The translations under genes were made by a program, and so were the position numbers. From assembly GCF_013179575.1 (NCBI RefSeq), contig NZ_JABMCQ010000005.1:1-64000 (forward strand): DNA of 64,000 bases. The letters run 5' to 3'. Below, one piece after another: positions 27,063-36,626 of the stretch. The DNA comes from Sphingobacterium shayense. Lineage in GTDB: Bacteria; Bacteroidota; Bacteroidia; Sphingobacteriales; Sphingobacteriaceae. The stretch's first letter is position 1; each line of letters opens with the position of its first letter. Below the pieces are notes generated by a model. It was not told the origin of the DNA. It worked only from the letters and a program-made list of their open reading frames with translations, and did not search any database.

Positions 27063-28100
27063 ATGAACACATACAACAGACCAAAACTACATAATGCCAC
27101 TTGGCCCGGCATTGTGGGAAAAGGAGACCAAGAGCCGATCATCTCGCTAGACGAACTGCTGGAAAAAACAGCAGCAGCGGAAGTAGATGGCATAAAATTC
27201 GATGGCGTGGATTTAGGTTTATTTGAAGCACACGTCAAACTCGACCCTTCAGATGACAATATCAAAGCTATTGCCGACAAAATCGGCGGTTACGGCCTGG
27301 AAATAGGAACATTAGTAGCGCCCATATGGCCCCCTGACGGTGGTTCGGCGATGGGAACCGCACAAGACCGCGATAAATTTGTAGAGGCTGTTCGAAAATC
27401 AGCGCAGATCGGTTCCAAGCTCCGTGACCAAGGCATACGTACAGCCAATGTAATCCGCATCGATTCGGCAACGGGCGTCGAACAATGGGCGCAGAATCCA
27501 GTAGAAAACACGAAGCTTATCGCTGAAACGTTCCGCAGAGCGTGCGATGTCGCTGCTGAATACGGCGAACGCCTAGCGGCAGAGGGCGAGATATGCTGGG
27601 GTGGGATGCAAAGTTGGAAAACGATGCTCGATACCCTAGAGCAGGTGGATCGGGACAATATTGGTTTCCAAGCTGACATGTCACACACCTTCCTCTACTT
27701 ATTGGGATACAACGCCCCACAAGATCGCATCTTAAAACCAGACTTTACCTGGGACGATAGAGAAGAGCTGGAACGAGGCCTAGAATTCCTAACCTCGAAG
27801 CTACGCCCCTGGACAATAGACTTTCACGTCGCACAAAATGACGGCACTGTATTTGGCTCTGGATCACATGACAAAACAGGACGACACTGTTTGCCAACAG
27901 ATCCAAATGGCAGACTAAACATTGCAAAAGACGCTGGTTACTGGCTTAAAGATGAAAACGGAAACCCAAGCAAGGCTTTTAATCATATTTGCTGGGACGG
28001 TTGTATGTTCCCCAATGAAGTTATGCACCAACAGCAAACATGGAACGACATCCTTAAAGCCTTAATCGACGTGAGAAACGCAAACGGTTGGACCGTTTAA
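27063..28100 (+). CDS. Sugar phosphate isomerase/epimerase (TIM barrel)
   Basis: A cytoplasmic TIM-barrel protein of 345 aa in the AP-endonuclease 2 superfamily. Likely metal-site segments are [14 protein letters not shown] (Glu), [15 protein letters not shown] (Asp and His) and [25 protein letters not shown] (His). The last segment, with its [12 protein letters not shown] stretch, differs from the epimerase at 2639-3484, so the two are not duplicates. It precedes the Gfo/Idh/MocA gene by 17 bp. Such pairs are the usual partners in inositol-like or 3-keto-sugar breakdown. Confidence 0.85.
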   Translation: MNTYNRPKLHNATWPGIVGKGDQEPIISLDELLEKTAAAEVDGIKFDGVDLGLFEAHVKLDPSDDNIKAIADKIGGYGLEIGTLVAPIWPPDGGSAMGTAQDRDKFVEAVRKSAQIGSKLRDQGIRTANVIRIDSATGVEQWAQNPVENTKLIAETFRRACDVAAEYGERLAAEGEICWGGMQSWKTMLDTLEQVDRDNIGFQADMSHTFLYLLGYNAPQDRILKPDFTWDDREELERGLEFLTSKLRPWTIDFHVAQNDGTVFGSGSHDKTGRHCLPTDPNGRLNIAKDAGYWLKDENGNPSKAFNHICWDGCMFPNEVMHQQQTWNDILKALIDVRNANGWTV

Positions 28101-28117
28101 CAAAAAAGAAACACAAT

Positions 28118-29275
28118 ATGAGTAAGAAAGAACTAAGAATTGGATTAGTTGGTTGCGGATTCATGGGACGAACGCACTCCAACGGATATAATAGAGTAAG
28201 CAACTTCTTTCCGGACCTAGCCTACACCCCTGTGCTAAAGGCCGTCTGTTCGCGCAGTGAAGACAAGGTGAAGGCCTTTGCCGAGCAATGGGGATACGAA
28301 TCATACGAGACCGATTGGAAGGCGCTTATTGCGCGTGAGGATATCGATGCTGTCGATATCTGCACACCCAACAATATGCACATGGAAATAGCTATTGCTG
28401 CCGCTGCGGCCGGAAAAATGGTGCTTTGCGAGAAACCGTTATCGCGAAATCTAGCGGAAGGCGAACAGATGGTTCAAGCAGTGGAGACGAATAATGTAAA
28501 AAACACTATATGGTACAACTACCGCCGTCTGCCAGCAGTAACGCTTGCTAAACAAATCATAGAGAGCGGCAAACTGGGGAAGATATTCCACTATCGCACC
28601 AACTTCTTACAGGACTGGACAATCAATGAAGAACTCCCACAAGGAGGCCGCGCATTTTGGCGAATGGATGCTGATGCCGCTGGATCTGGAGTAACAGGAG
28701 ACTTATTAGCACACTGCATTGATCTTGCCATGTGGCTTAACGGCGGCATAGAAGATGTTTCAGCTGTAACAGAAATTTTCGTGAAACAACGCATGCATGA
28801 GGAGACCGGTAAGCTTGAAGATGTAAAGATAGACGACGCTTCTATTTTCCACTGTCACTTCAAAAACGGATCTCTAGGTCTATTCGAATCTACACGTTAC
28901 GCCCGTGGACACAAAGCGTTGTTTACATTTGAAATCAACGGCGAAAACGGCTCACTAAAATGGGATCTACACGACCTTAACCGCCTAGAATATTTCAATA
29001 ATTCCGATGACTCGACGCTTAAAGGATGGCGCTCAATCCATGTGACCGACGGTGACCAACCGTATATGAACAAATGGTGGGTACCTGGATTGTCCGTCGG
29101 CTATGAGCACTCTTTTGTACATCAAGTTGCTGATTTTCTTGCGGCCTTGGAGTCCGGCGAGCCTTGCCATCCGACCTTCCGTGATGCATTAGAGACTCAA
29201 AAAGTCTGCGAAGCAGTAATCGACTCGGCAAAAAACAGGCGCTGGGAAGATACCAACGTAGACTGGAATAACTAA
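28118..29275 (+). CDS. Gfo/Idh/MocA family NAD(P)-dependent sugar oxidoreductase
   Basis: A 385-aa dehydrogenase. The Rossmann motif GCGFMG lies at residues 12-17 and CEKPLSRN at about 104-111, with the EKP Lys as the expected catalytic base. The substrate domain carries [17 protein letters not shown], the typical Asp-x3-His site. The start at 28118 was preferred to the in-frame ATG at 28088 because it gives the normal N-terminus ([12 protein letters not shown]) and avoids overlap with the previous gene. No Tat signal is present, so it acts in the cytoplasm. ThuB of the trehalose-to-3-ketotrehalose system belongs to this family, which fits the ThuA and DUF1080 genes nearby. Confidence 0.92.
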   Translation: MSKKELRIGLVGCGFMGRTHSNGYNRVSNFFPDLAYTPVLKAVCSRSEDKVKAFAEQWGYESYETDWKALIAREDIDAVDICTPNNMHMEIAIAAAAAGKMVLCEKPLSRNLAEGEQMVQAVETNNVKNTIWYNYRRLPAVTLAKQIIESGKLGKIFHYRTNFLQDWTINEELPQGGRAFWRMDADAAGSGVTGDLLAHCIDLAMWLNGGIEDVSAVTEIFVKQRMHEETGKLEDVKIDDASIFHCHFKNGSLGLFESTRYARGHKALFTFEINGENGSLKWDLHDLNRLEYFNNSDDSTLKGWRSIHVTDGDQPYMNKWWVPGLSVGYEHSFVHQVADFLAALESGEPCHPTFRDALETQKVCEAVIDSAKNRRWEDTNVDWNN

Positions 29276-29292
29276 AAGCAAACACCCACACA

Positions 29293-30090
29293 ATGAAAAA
29301 TATAATAAAAAACACTTACTTAAGCCTTGCACTGTCGGCACTACTCGTAGCCTGTGGAGGTAGCAGTGCCAACCAAGACACGACAAACGCTACTGCCGCC
29401 GCCGATTCTGCTAAACAAGACGGTTTCGTCGATATGTTTGAGAACAACAGCCTAGCAGGATGGAAGGGAGACACCACCTACTGGCACATGAAGGACGGCA
29501 TCCTCAAAGGGGAAATACGAGAAGACCAAGAACCGTTGAAAAACAATACATTCTTAATATGGCAGGGAGGGGAAGTCGGTGACTTCGAGTTGAAAGCACA
29601 ATTCAAAATTTCTGAAAAAGGAAATAGCGGGATTAATTACCGCAGCGACCTATTCACAGAACTGCCAAACGCCCTTAAAGGCTACCAAGCAGACATCGAC
29701 GGCCAAAATCGCTACACTGGACAAAACTACGAAGAGCGCAAGCGTACAACACTTGCATACAGAGGTCAGTCGACGGAAATCCTCAATCCAACACCAGAAA
29801 ACAAGGGGGAGTCCAAAGGCAATGCGTGGACCAATCTGAAGGTAATAGACACGATAGCTACAGATCAACAGATGCAAGCGTTCCTCAAACCAAACGATTG
29901 GAATGAAATTGAAATAAGGGCCAAAGGGAACAAGCTCACGCATCTACTCAACGGACAAGTTATCGCAGAGGTCACAGATAACGATACACAGAACCGTAAA
30001 GACAAAGGCTTGATCGGTGTCCAAGTTCACGTGGGTCCTCCCATGAAGATTGAGTACAAAGACATGAAAATAAAAGTGATCGAGCCTTAG
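29293..30090 (+). CDS. DUF1080 lipoprotein, 3-keto-glycoside hydrolase-like
   Basis: A 265-aa exported lipoprotein (LLVACGGSS) with one concanavalin-like DUF1080 domain: FVDMFENNSLAGWKGDTTYWHMKDGILKGEI, then GDFELKAQFKISEKGNSGINYRS, GYQADIDGQNRYTG and a final VHVGPPMKIEYKDMKIK strand. Members of this family (3-keto-disaccharide hydrolase) cleave glycosides already oxidised at C3. Together with Gfo/Idh and ThuA this supports a 3-keto cleavage route. Only 11 bp separate it from eboA, so the ebo genes are in the same transcript. Confidence 0.88.
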   Translation: MKNIIKNTYLSLALSALLVACGGSSANQDTTNATAAADSAKQDGFVDMFENNSLAGWKGDTTYWHMKDGILKGEIREDQEPLKNNTFLIWQGGEVGDFELKAQFKISEKGNSGINYRSDLFTELPNALKGYQADIDGQNRYTGQNYEERKRTTLAYRGQSTEILNPTPENKGESKGNAWTNLKVIDTIATDQQMQAFLKPNDWNEIEIRAKGNKLTHLLNGQVIAEVTDNDTQNRKDKGLIGVQVHVGPPMKIEYKDMKIKVIEP

Positions 30091-30101
30091 AACGATAGAG
30101 T

Positions 30102-30950
30102 ATGGAATGGAAAGTGCAACTACGGGATAGCCTACTGGCAAAGGCCAGCCCCGAGGAGAGCCGCTATTTACAACAAGCTGAACAGCTGGTTTTATCCGAT
30201 TACAAATCAAATTTCAACAAGGTTTATCTCCCTCTTTCTCGGAAGTTAACACCGCAAACAAAAGAAACAATCATAAGCATAGCAAGTAGTGAAGACCATC
30301 CGCTGATTATTAATCAGTGGACGGTCTTACGACTCGCTCGGGTTTGGATGCTCAGTCTAATAAATGACGAGCCAAAGGAATACAAATCATTTATCGATAA
30401 GCTATTCGAATACGCCGACGTACAGGAACTTACAGCGTTGTATTCTGCGCTCAATATCTTCCGCTATCCGGAACTTTGGATAGAGCGCTGCCAGATCGGG
30501 ATTCGCAGTAACATCGGTCCAGTACAACAGGCCATCATAGAGCACAACAAATATCCTGCTCAGAACCTTAATGAGGACGCCTGGAACCAAATGGTGCTAA
30601 AAGCATTTTTTACGGAAAAGGATATTCCTTATATTTATGGTCTTCTTGCGCGTGATAATGATCAACTTCAAGCATCGATCGTTGATTATATCTACGAAAG
30701 AGATTCGGCCCAACGGGAAATACACCCTCTGTTGTGGTTACTTGCCAAGGACAATCTACCTCCACGAGCGGTAGGGATATTAACGGAAAGGCTTAACAAG
30801 TCGATGAAAGCGGACGAGCGTTACATTAGCGAGCAAGTGTCTCTTCAAAATGCCCAAAGGACCATGAATACGGAAGAAATGGTCTCCAAAAGCAGCGAGG
30901 AACTATTAGAGAACTATTTAAACTTAAGGAATGTGTACAGAACTAAATAG
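30102..30950 (+). CDS. eboA: EboA domain protein
   Basis: A soluble, mostly helical protein of 282 aa without signal peptide. I recognise it as EboA by its sequence character (LTPQTKETIISIASSEDHPLIINQWTVLRLARVWMLSLI, ALNIFRYPELWIERCQIGIRSN) and by the five following genes in the standard ebo order. EboA has no known enzyme activity. In cyanobacteria ebo genes are needed to move the scytonemin precursor to the periplasm, and in a Pseudomonas strain the homologous cluster gives nematode repellence. The gene starts 11 bp after the DUF1080 stop with no new promoter visible. Confidence 0.88.
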   Translation: MEWKVQLRDSLLAKASPEESRYLQQAEQLVLSDYKSNFNKVYLPLSRKLTPQTKETIISIASSEDHPLIINQWTVLRLARVWMLSLINDEPKEYKSFIDKLFEYADVQELTALYSALNIFRYPELWIERCQIGIRSNIGPVQQAIIEHNKYPAQNLNEDAWNQMVLKAFFTEKDIPYIYGLLARDNDQLQASIVDYIYERDSAQREIHPLLWLLAKDNLPPRAVGILTERLNKSMKADERYISEQVSLQNAQRTMNTEEMVSKSSEELLENYLNLRNVYRTK

Positions 30951-31911
30951 AAATCCAGCAAGCATGGGAAGACCCATGCCGCTGGATTTCGACATCATAA
31001 AAGATTTAAAATTCGTCGATCCCCATATTCATATGGTATCGCGCACCACCGATGATTATCAGGCTCTATTCGACGCCGGGGTATTACTAGTCATCGAACC
31101 TGCTTTCTGGGTCGGACAGCCACGAACAGGCATCGACACTTTCAAAGACTATTACAATAGTCTTATCGGGTGGGAACGTTTTCGCGCTTCTCAATTTGGA
31201 ATACGCCATTTCTGCACGATCGGTCTGAACTCCCGGGAGGCTAACAATGAAGCCCTAGCAGAACAGGTTATGGAACTCCTACCTCACTTCATTTATAAAG
31301 AAGGCGTATTGGGAATTGGTGAGATCGGTTTTGATGATCAGACGGCGACGGAAGAAAAATATTATCGCGCCCAACTTGAATTGGCTAAAGAGGCGGGAAT
31401 ACCGGTGCAAGTGCATACTCCTCATCGTGATAAAACCAAAGGAACCACGCGCAGTATGGATATTGCTCTAGAGCACGGATTAGATCCCGCATCGGTGATC
31501 ATTGATCACAATTCTGAAGAAACTGTTCAAGAGGTTCTAGATCGCGGCTTCTATGCCGCATTCACTATTTATCCGTTCACCAAGATGGGCAATGAACGAA
31601 TGGTAGAGATTGTCAAAAGATATGGGCCGGAGCGCATCATGGTAAACTCAGCGGCAGATTGGGGGATAAGCGACCCACTTGCCGTACCCAAAACTGCCGC
31701 TTTAATGCTACAAAGTGGAATTACTAAAGCAGACGTGGAGAAAGTAACTTACCACAACGCTCTAGCTGCTTTTCGAATTCACGAACACTTGGATATTAAC
31801 AAGCTTGACGAGACTTTCTTTGCCGACCCAACCGAAAAATACGAGGGAAATACAATTTTACGAGGAGGTCAGCAGCCGCGGATAAATAAAGAATCAATTA
31901 TTATATCCTAA
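30931..31911 (+). CDS. eboB: EboB, TatD-family metal-dependent hydrolase
   Basis: A 326-aa TIM-barrel metallohydrolase. Metal-binding elements visible are VDPHIHM (His-x-His), GIGEIGFDDQ (Glu), VQVHTPHRDK (His), VIIDHNSEE (His) and MVNSAADWG (Asp), the pattern of TatD deoxyribonuclease/amidohydrolase enzymes. The start at 30931 overlaps eboA by 20 bp, while ATGs at 30964 and 30976 would avoid the overlap; the conserved part begins only after the third of these, so the choice is open. The substrate in the Ebo pathway is unknown, and a nuclease role is not implied. Confidence 0.9.
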   Translation: MCTELNRNPASMGRPMPLDFDIIKDLKFVDPHIHMVSRTTDDYQALFDAGVLLVIEPAFWVGQPRTGIDTFKDYYNSLIGWERFRASQFGIRHFCTIGLNSREANNEALAEQVMELLPHFIYKEGVLGIGEIGFDDQTATEEKYYRAQLELAKEAGIPVQVHTPHRDKTKGTTRSMDIALEHGLDPASVIIDHNSEETVQEVLDRGFYAAFTIYPFTKMGNERMVEIVKRYGPERIMVNSAADWGISDPLAVPKTAALMLQSGITKADVEKVTYHNALAAFRIHEHLDINKLDETFFADPTEKYEGNTILRGGQQPRINKESIIIS

Positions 31912-31923
31912 CTAAGCGCCCGA

Positions 31924-32796
31924 ATGTTGAAACCCTGGATCCAACTTATCAGGCCCGCCAACGTGCTCACGGCAATTTCCGATGTGCTCGCTGGGGTGGC
32001 TTTAGCTTGTTTATTTCTCGATACGGACCTCCCTGCGGAAAACACGTTACTGCTCATCACGCTTTCGAGTATGCTCCTATACACAGGGGGCATCGTGTTC
32101 AATGATGTGTTTGATGCAAAACTTGACGCTACTGAGCGGCCCGAACGTCCGATACCTTCAGGAAAAGTCACTCGCAAAAGCGCTACATACCTAGCAAGTA
32201 TAGCCTTCTTTATAGGCTGCATACTTGCTTATCAGATAAACCTTGCTGCTTTTGTGCTGGCTTTGGCGATCGTGTTGATGTGCTTGATATACAATGCTAT
32301 TGCTAAACACCATTTTATAGCAGGGCCTATCGTCATGGGTACATGCAGGGGGCTAAATCTGCTGCTCGGGATGGCGGTAATCCCCGAAGCCTTAAATCAC
32401 TGGTATATAGCGGCGGTCCCTATTATTTATATTGCCTCGGTGACGAATATCAGTCGGGGTGAAGTTTACGGAAACAACCGGACGGCAATGCTCGTCTCAG
32501 CAGCTTTGTATGCAATCGTGCTAAGCACATTGGTTTATTTCACTTTTACTTCTAAACATTTTCTAGCCTTGGCGTTCATTCTGTTTTTTGTTGCGATGAT
32601 CTTGACGCCGCTCCTAAAAGCACTCCGATCTCTAGCGCCACAAGACGTCAGATCGGCGGTAAAATTTGGCGTGTTAGCGCTCATCCTTATGAATGCCAGT
32701 TGGATTGCGATATCCGGTTTTTGGGTACTCGCTTTAGCAATCTGCGCCATATTGCCCATTTCGATTTACCTGGCTAAAAAATTTGCCGTAACCTAA
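31924..32796 (+). CDS. eboC: EboC, UbiA-like prenyltransferase
   Basis: An inner-membrane protein of 290 aa with about eight or nine helices. The first Asp-rich motif of the UbiA family is intact, NDVFDAKLD at residues 60-68, followed by ATERPERPIPSGKVTR. The second Asp-rich motif is not visible; the equivalent loop reads VTNISRGEVYGNNRTAML. It should transfer a prenyl chain to a small polar acceptor, perhaps the product of EboD. Gaps of 12 and 15 bp link it to eboB and eboD. Confidence 0.92.
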   Translation: MLKPWIQLIRPANVLTAISDVLAGVALACLFLDTDLPAENTLLLITLSSMLLYTGGIVFNDVFDAKLDATERPERPIPSGKVTRKSATYLASIAFFIGCILAYQINLAAFVLALAIVLMCLIYNAIAKHHFIAGPIVMGTCRGLNLLLGMAVIPEALNHWYIAAVPIIYIASVTNISRGEVYGNNRTAMLVSAALYAIVLSTLVYFTFTSKHFLALAFILFFVAMILTPLLKALRSLAPQDVRSAVKFGVLALILMNASWIAISGFWVLALAICAILPISIYLAKKFAVT

Positions 32797-32811
32797 CCTT
32801 TTTTTTGAACT

Positions 32812-33993
32812 ATGGAGCGTACATTAGAACAACATTTTCGTATCGATTACCACTACAACATATATTTCACAGACGGATTATTCACTTTAGGAAACAATAT
32901 GCTTCGAGAGTTTCTAACCCGGCTCAGTACTCCTCTGTTCAAGCAAAAGATACTTTTTGTATTGGACGGTGGTATGTTGGAAAAACACCCTAAACTATTT
33001 GATCAGATACGTAACTACTTTAAAGATATCGAAGACGTCAAGCTGACCAGCGAACCGCTGGTACTTCCCGGGGGCGAGATTTGCAAGAATCAGACTAAAA
33101 ATTTGGAGCAAATTATTGCGGCCGTAGACCAGTATGGGATCGACCGGCATTCTTATATCGTCGCAATAGGCGGCGGGGCACTCCTCGATCTTGTTGGTTT
33201 CGCCGCAGCAATTGCGCACCGTGGAATAAAGCACATCCGCATCCCCACAACCGTACTCTCTCAAAACGATTCCGGTGTAGGCGTAAAAAATGGCATAAAT
33301 TACACGGGGAAAAAAAATTTCCTTGGCACATTCGCACCACCAATAGCCGTATTCAATGACGCTGCCTTCCTACAAACCCTCGATAACCGTTCCTGGCTTT
33401 CCGGAATATCCGAAGCAATTAAGGTTGCATTAATTAAAGATCTTCCTTTTTTTAACTGGGTACAGCAACATGCAGAGGACCTAAGAAAGAAATCGTCTTC
33501 CCAGATGGGCGAATTGATATTCCGCTGTGCGGAGTTACATTTGGAACACATCCGCAAGGGAGATCCATTTGAACTAGGCTCCTCTCGTCCACTAGACTTC
33601 GGTCACTGGAGCGCACACAAGCTCGAACAAATGACACACTTTGAGCTTTTGCACGGAGAAGCCGTTTCCATAGGTCTTTCAATCGATGTTCTTTACTCAT
33701 ACTACTTAGGAAATATATCCGAGGAAGAGGCTCTTACGGTTGTCAACCTTTTTGTACAATTGGGCCTTCCAATATACCACCCCGTATTGGATAATGAAGA
33801 TACACGCGTTGTACTTCTCGCTGGACTTTTGGATTTTCAGGAACATTTAGGAGGAAAGCTAACGGTCGTTCTTTTGGAATCTCTAGGAACGGGTAAAGAC
33901 TACCACCAAATGGATCATACACTCATTCTTAAAGCGATTGACTTTTTAAAAATATATTCAAAAGAGAAGGGAATTATAAATGGAGCTCGCTAA
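32812..33993 (+). CDS. eboD: EboD, 3-dehydroquinate synthase-like sugar phosphate cyclase
   Basis: A 393-aa protein of the sugar-phosphate cyclase family. The NAD-binding GGGALLD is at 120-126, followed by IPTTVLSQNDSGVGVKNGIN. The metal-site segments EAIKVALI (Glu), DFGHWSAHKLE (His) and LLHGEAVSIG (His) are all present, so it is probably active. The family turns a heptulose or similar sugar phosphate into a carbocycle, but EboD forms its own branch and its substrate is unknown. It overlaps eboE by 14 bp, suggesting translational coupling. It is not the aroB of the shikimate pathway. Confidence 0.93.
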   Translation: MERTLEQHFRIDYHYNIYFTDGLFTLGNNMLREFLTRLSTPLFKQKILFVLDGGMLEKHPKLFDQIRNYFKDIEDVKLTSEPLVLPGGEICKNQTKNLEQIIAAVDQYGIDRHSYIVAIGGGALLDLVGFAAAIAHRGIKHIRIPTTVLSQNDSGVGVKNGINYTGKKNFLGTFAPPIAVFNDAAFLQTLDNRSWLSGISEAIKVALIKDLPFFNWVQQHAEDLRKKSSSQMGELIFRCAELHLEHIRKGDPFELGSSRPLDFGHWSAHKLEQMTHFELLHGEAVSIGLSIDVLYSYYLGNISEEEALTVVNLFVQLGLPIYHPVLDNEDTRVVLLAGLLDFQEHLGGKLTVVLLESLGTGKDYHQMDHTLILKAIDFLKIYSKEKGIINGAR

Positions 33994-35209
33994 ATCGCAC
34001 ATATCCTATTGTAGTAACATTCATCCCGGAGAGGGCTGGCAAGAGCACCTCAATGAGCTAAAAACAAATGTTCCGCTTATTAAAGAGCGTGTCTCTCCCA
34101 ACAAACCATTTGGGCTCGGTCTTCGTCTGTCGGCAAAAGCTGCGGAGGAATTGTCAGATTCTTCTGCCCTTTCCGAATTTAAAGAATGGCTCGCTCGTCA
34201 TGACCTCTACGTCTTTACCATGAATGGGTTTCCTTACGGTGATTTTCACCTGAAGCGGGTAAAAGACCAAGTACACGCGCCTGACTGGACAACTAAATTA
34301 CGCCTCAACTATACAAAGCGGCTGTTTGATATATTGGTACAGCTCCTCCCCGAACACCACCAAGGAGGCATATCTACCTCCCCCCTCTCTTATCGATTTT
34401 GGCATAACGAAGGGGATAACGACTGGAAAACCAAACGTCAAATTTGCACACAACACATACTTGAAGTCGCCGACCACCTGTATCAAAAAGAAACAGAGAC
34501 TTCATTCTATATGCATTTAGATATAGAGCCGGAACCTGATGGAATGATTGAAAATGCTGCGGAATTTATCAGTTGGTACCTGGAGGAATTACTCCCTCTC
34601 GGGCAGGCTTATTTTCATGAACGCTATGGCTTGGAACCCGCAAAGAGCATCGCTCTCATTAAGCGTTATATATGCCTGTGCTATGACGTTTGCCATTTCG
34701 CACTAGAGTATGAAGATCACGCACTTTGTATGAATCAGCTATCCAAAGCCGGTATTGCAATCGGTAAGTTTCAAGTTAGCTCTGCTTTAAAAGTAAAGCT
34801 TGCCAGCGAACGCCAGCGCCGTGATGAACAAAAAAAGAAGCTGCAAGAATTTGATGAACCAATATATCTGCATCAGGTAATTGCAAAGGACAAGGAGGAG
34901 AATCTAATAAAATATCGAGACCTTGCCGATGCATTCGCCGATAACAACGACAACACACACACCGAGTGGCGAAGCCACTTCCATGTACCAATCTTCCTAG
35001 AAAGCTACGGTGAACTTGGTTCTACACAAGACGATATCCGTGAAGTCATGCACCTACATCAGCTACAACCTAGAACCAAGCATATCGAAGTGGAAACATA
35101 TACGTGGGGGGTACTCCCAAAATCACTTCAAATACCAATTCATGAATCCATAGCAAGGGAGCTGAACTGGCTAGTGGAACTTTTAAATTCGAAAACATGC
35201 AAAGAATAG
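33980..35209 (+). CDS. eboE: EboE, metabolite traffic protein (TIM-barrel isomerase-like)
   Basis: A 409-aa cytoplasmic protein with a xylose-isomerase-like TIM barrel. Recognisable blocks are HISYCSNIHPGEGWQEHLNEL at the N-terminus, FGLGLRLSAKAAEEL, YVFTMNGFPYGDFH, FYMHLDIEPEPDGM and ICLCYDVCHFALEYED. The last two have the acidic and His residues expected for a metal site. Its start lies inside the end of eboD, and its own end overlaps eboF by 13 bp. Known as a metabolite traffic protein from the scytonemin work; its biochemical activity is not established. Confidence 0.92.
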   Translation: MELAKSHISYCSNIHPGEGWQEHLNELKTNVPLIKERVSPNKPFGLGLRLSAKAAEELSDSSALSEFKEWLARHDLYVFTMNGFPYGDFHLKRVKDQVHAPDWTTKLRLNYTKRLFDILVQLLPEHHQGGISTSPLSYRFWHNEGDNDWKTKRQICTQHILEVADHLYQKETETSFYMHLDIEPEPDGMIENAAEFISWYLEELLPLGQAYFHERYGLEPAKSIALIKRYICLCYDVCHFALEYEDHALCMNQLSKAGIAIGKFQVSSALKVKLASERQRRDEQKKKLQEFDEPIYLHQVIAKDKEENLIKYRDLADAFADNNDNTHTEWRSHFHVPIFLESYGELGSTQDDIREVMHLHQLQPRTKHIEVETYTWGVLPKSLQIPIHESIARELNWLVELLNSKTCKE

Positions 35210-36579
35210 CAGTTATTGATATCGTAGGCCTATCAACGTCGATAATTGGGGAGCATACTCCTATCATCCGCGAATTTATAGAGAAGCATAAACTATACAA
35301 TATAAAACCTGTACTTCCTGCTGTAACCACCAGCGCACAGACAACATACCTCACCGGGCTACATCCCAAAGACCATGGTATCGTGGGCAATGGTTGGTAT
35401 GACAAAGACGATGCTGAAATAAAGTTTTGGAAGCAGTCTAACAAACTCGTACAGGGTGAAAATATTTGGCAGACGGCAAAAAAAATGAATCCCGCATTTA
35501 CTTGCGCCCAGATGTTTTGGTGGTATAATATGTATAACGACGCAGATTTCTCCGTCACCCCGAGACCCAACTACCTCGCTGATGGTCGGAAGATCCCTGA
35601 CTGTTATGCATATCCAGCATCCTTACGGGATGAACTCACAGAAAAGTTCGGGAAATTTCCTTTATTTAATTTTTGGGGTCCGAATGCCAATATTAAATCG
35701 TCTAGATGGATCGCAGACGCAGCGATGTATGTGGAAAGCAAACATCAGCCGACTCTCAATCTTATCTATCTGCCGCATCTAGACTACTGTCTGCAAAAAT
35801 ATGGACCTAGTTCTGCCGAAACACAGAAAGAACTTAGTCAAATAGATGCTCTTGTCGGTGAACTTATAGCCTTCTTTTCCAGAAGAAACGTCGAAATCGT
35901 CTTGCTTTCGGAATACGGAATCGCCCCAGTCAATAGGCCCGTACATATAAACCGCATACTGCGAAAAGAAGGGTTACTCGAGATTCGTATTGAAAGAGGT
36001 AGAGAGCTTCTCGACGCAGCAGCGTGCCAAGCTTTTGCAGTAGCGGATCATCAAATAGCACATATTTATGTAAACGACCAACAGGTAAAACAGCGGCTAA
36101 AAACGCTGTTAACCGACACAGCAGGCATAGCAAAAATATTGGATAAAAATGAGTTGACATCATACCACATCAACCACGACCGGGCAGGTGACTTGGTCCT
36201 TCTAGCAGAACCGGATTCTTGGTTTACATATTACTTCTGGGAAGACGACGCCGTAGCTCCGGATTACGCGCGCATGGTAGATATTCACAAAAAACCAGGC
36301 TACGATCCGGTAGAAATGTTTATGAGTTCTAAGTCAAGGGCTATATTTAAGCTTCTTCTTAAGAAAATAGGACTGCGAGCCATATTGGACATCACACCGC
36401 TTGACGCCTCTCTCGTTAAAGGATCACATGGCATAACTGATATAGCGCCTGCTTATCACCCCGTGTTTATTGGGGACATCGGTATTGACGGCGATACAAT
36501 CAACGCGACAGATGTCAAACAGTTATTGTTAGATAAGATATTCGCAAATCAAGAAGCGAACAAACTTTCGCTCGCATGA
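35197..36579 (+). CDS. eboF: EboF, alkaline-phosphatase-superfamily (nucleotide pyrophosphatase-like) protein
   Basis: A 460-aa protein of the phosphodiesterase/nucleotide pyrophosphatase group. Asp in IAVIDIVG and Thr in AVTTSAQTTYLTGLHPKDHGI match the first metal ligand and the nucleophile. LLSEYGIAP stands where the family normally has SDHG, and SHGITDIAPAYHPVFIG supplies the C-terminal His. Replacement of Asp-His by Glu-Tyr is noteworthy but may be normal for EboF. No signal peptide is seen. It closes the operon and is followed by a strong terminator at 36627. Confidence 0.92.
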   Translation: MQRIAVIDIVGLSTSIIGEHTPIIREFIEKHKLYNIKPVLPAVTTSAQTTYLTGLHPKDHGIVGNGWYDKDDAEIKFWKQSNKLVQGENIWQTAKKMNPAFTCAQMFWWYNMYNDADFSVTPRPNYLADGRKIPDCYAYPASLRDELTEKFGKFPLFNFWGPNANIKSSRWIADAAMYVESKHQPTLNLIYLPHLDYCLQKYGPSSAETQKELSQIDALVGELIAFFSRRNVEIVLLSEYGIAPVNRPVHINRILRKEGLLEIRIERGRELLDAAACQAFAVADHQIAHIYVNDQQVKQRLKTLLTDTAGIAKILDKNELTSYHINHDRAGDLVLLAEPDSWFTYYFWEDDAVAPDYARMVDIHKKPGYDPVEMFMSSKSRAIFKLLLKKIGLRAILDITPLDASLVKGSHGITDIAPAYHPVFIGDIGIDGDTINATDVKQLLLDKIFANQEANKLSLA

Positions 36580-36626
36580 TCTAGAGGACTTAACAATTTT
36601 CCAACCGAGATCACAGGCAATTGCTA

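Noticed and set aside
32812-33993. Shikimate-pathway 3-dehydroquinate synthase (aroB)
   Set aside because: The gene sits within an ordered ebo cluster and its active-site text differs from typical AroB, so EboD is the better name.
35070-35570. 166-aa minus-strand open frame over the eboE/eboF junction
   Set aside because: It overlaps two clear ebo genes and shows no recognisable domain.
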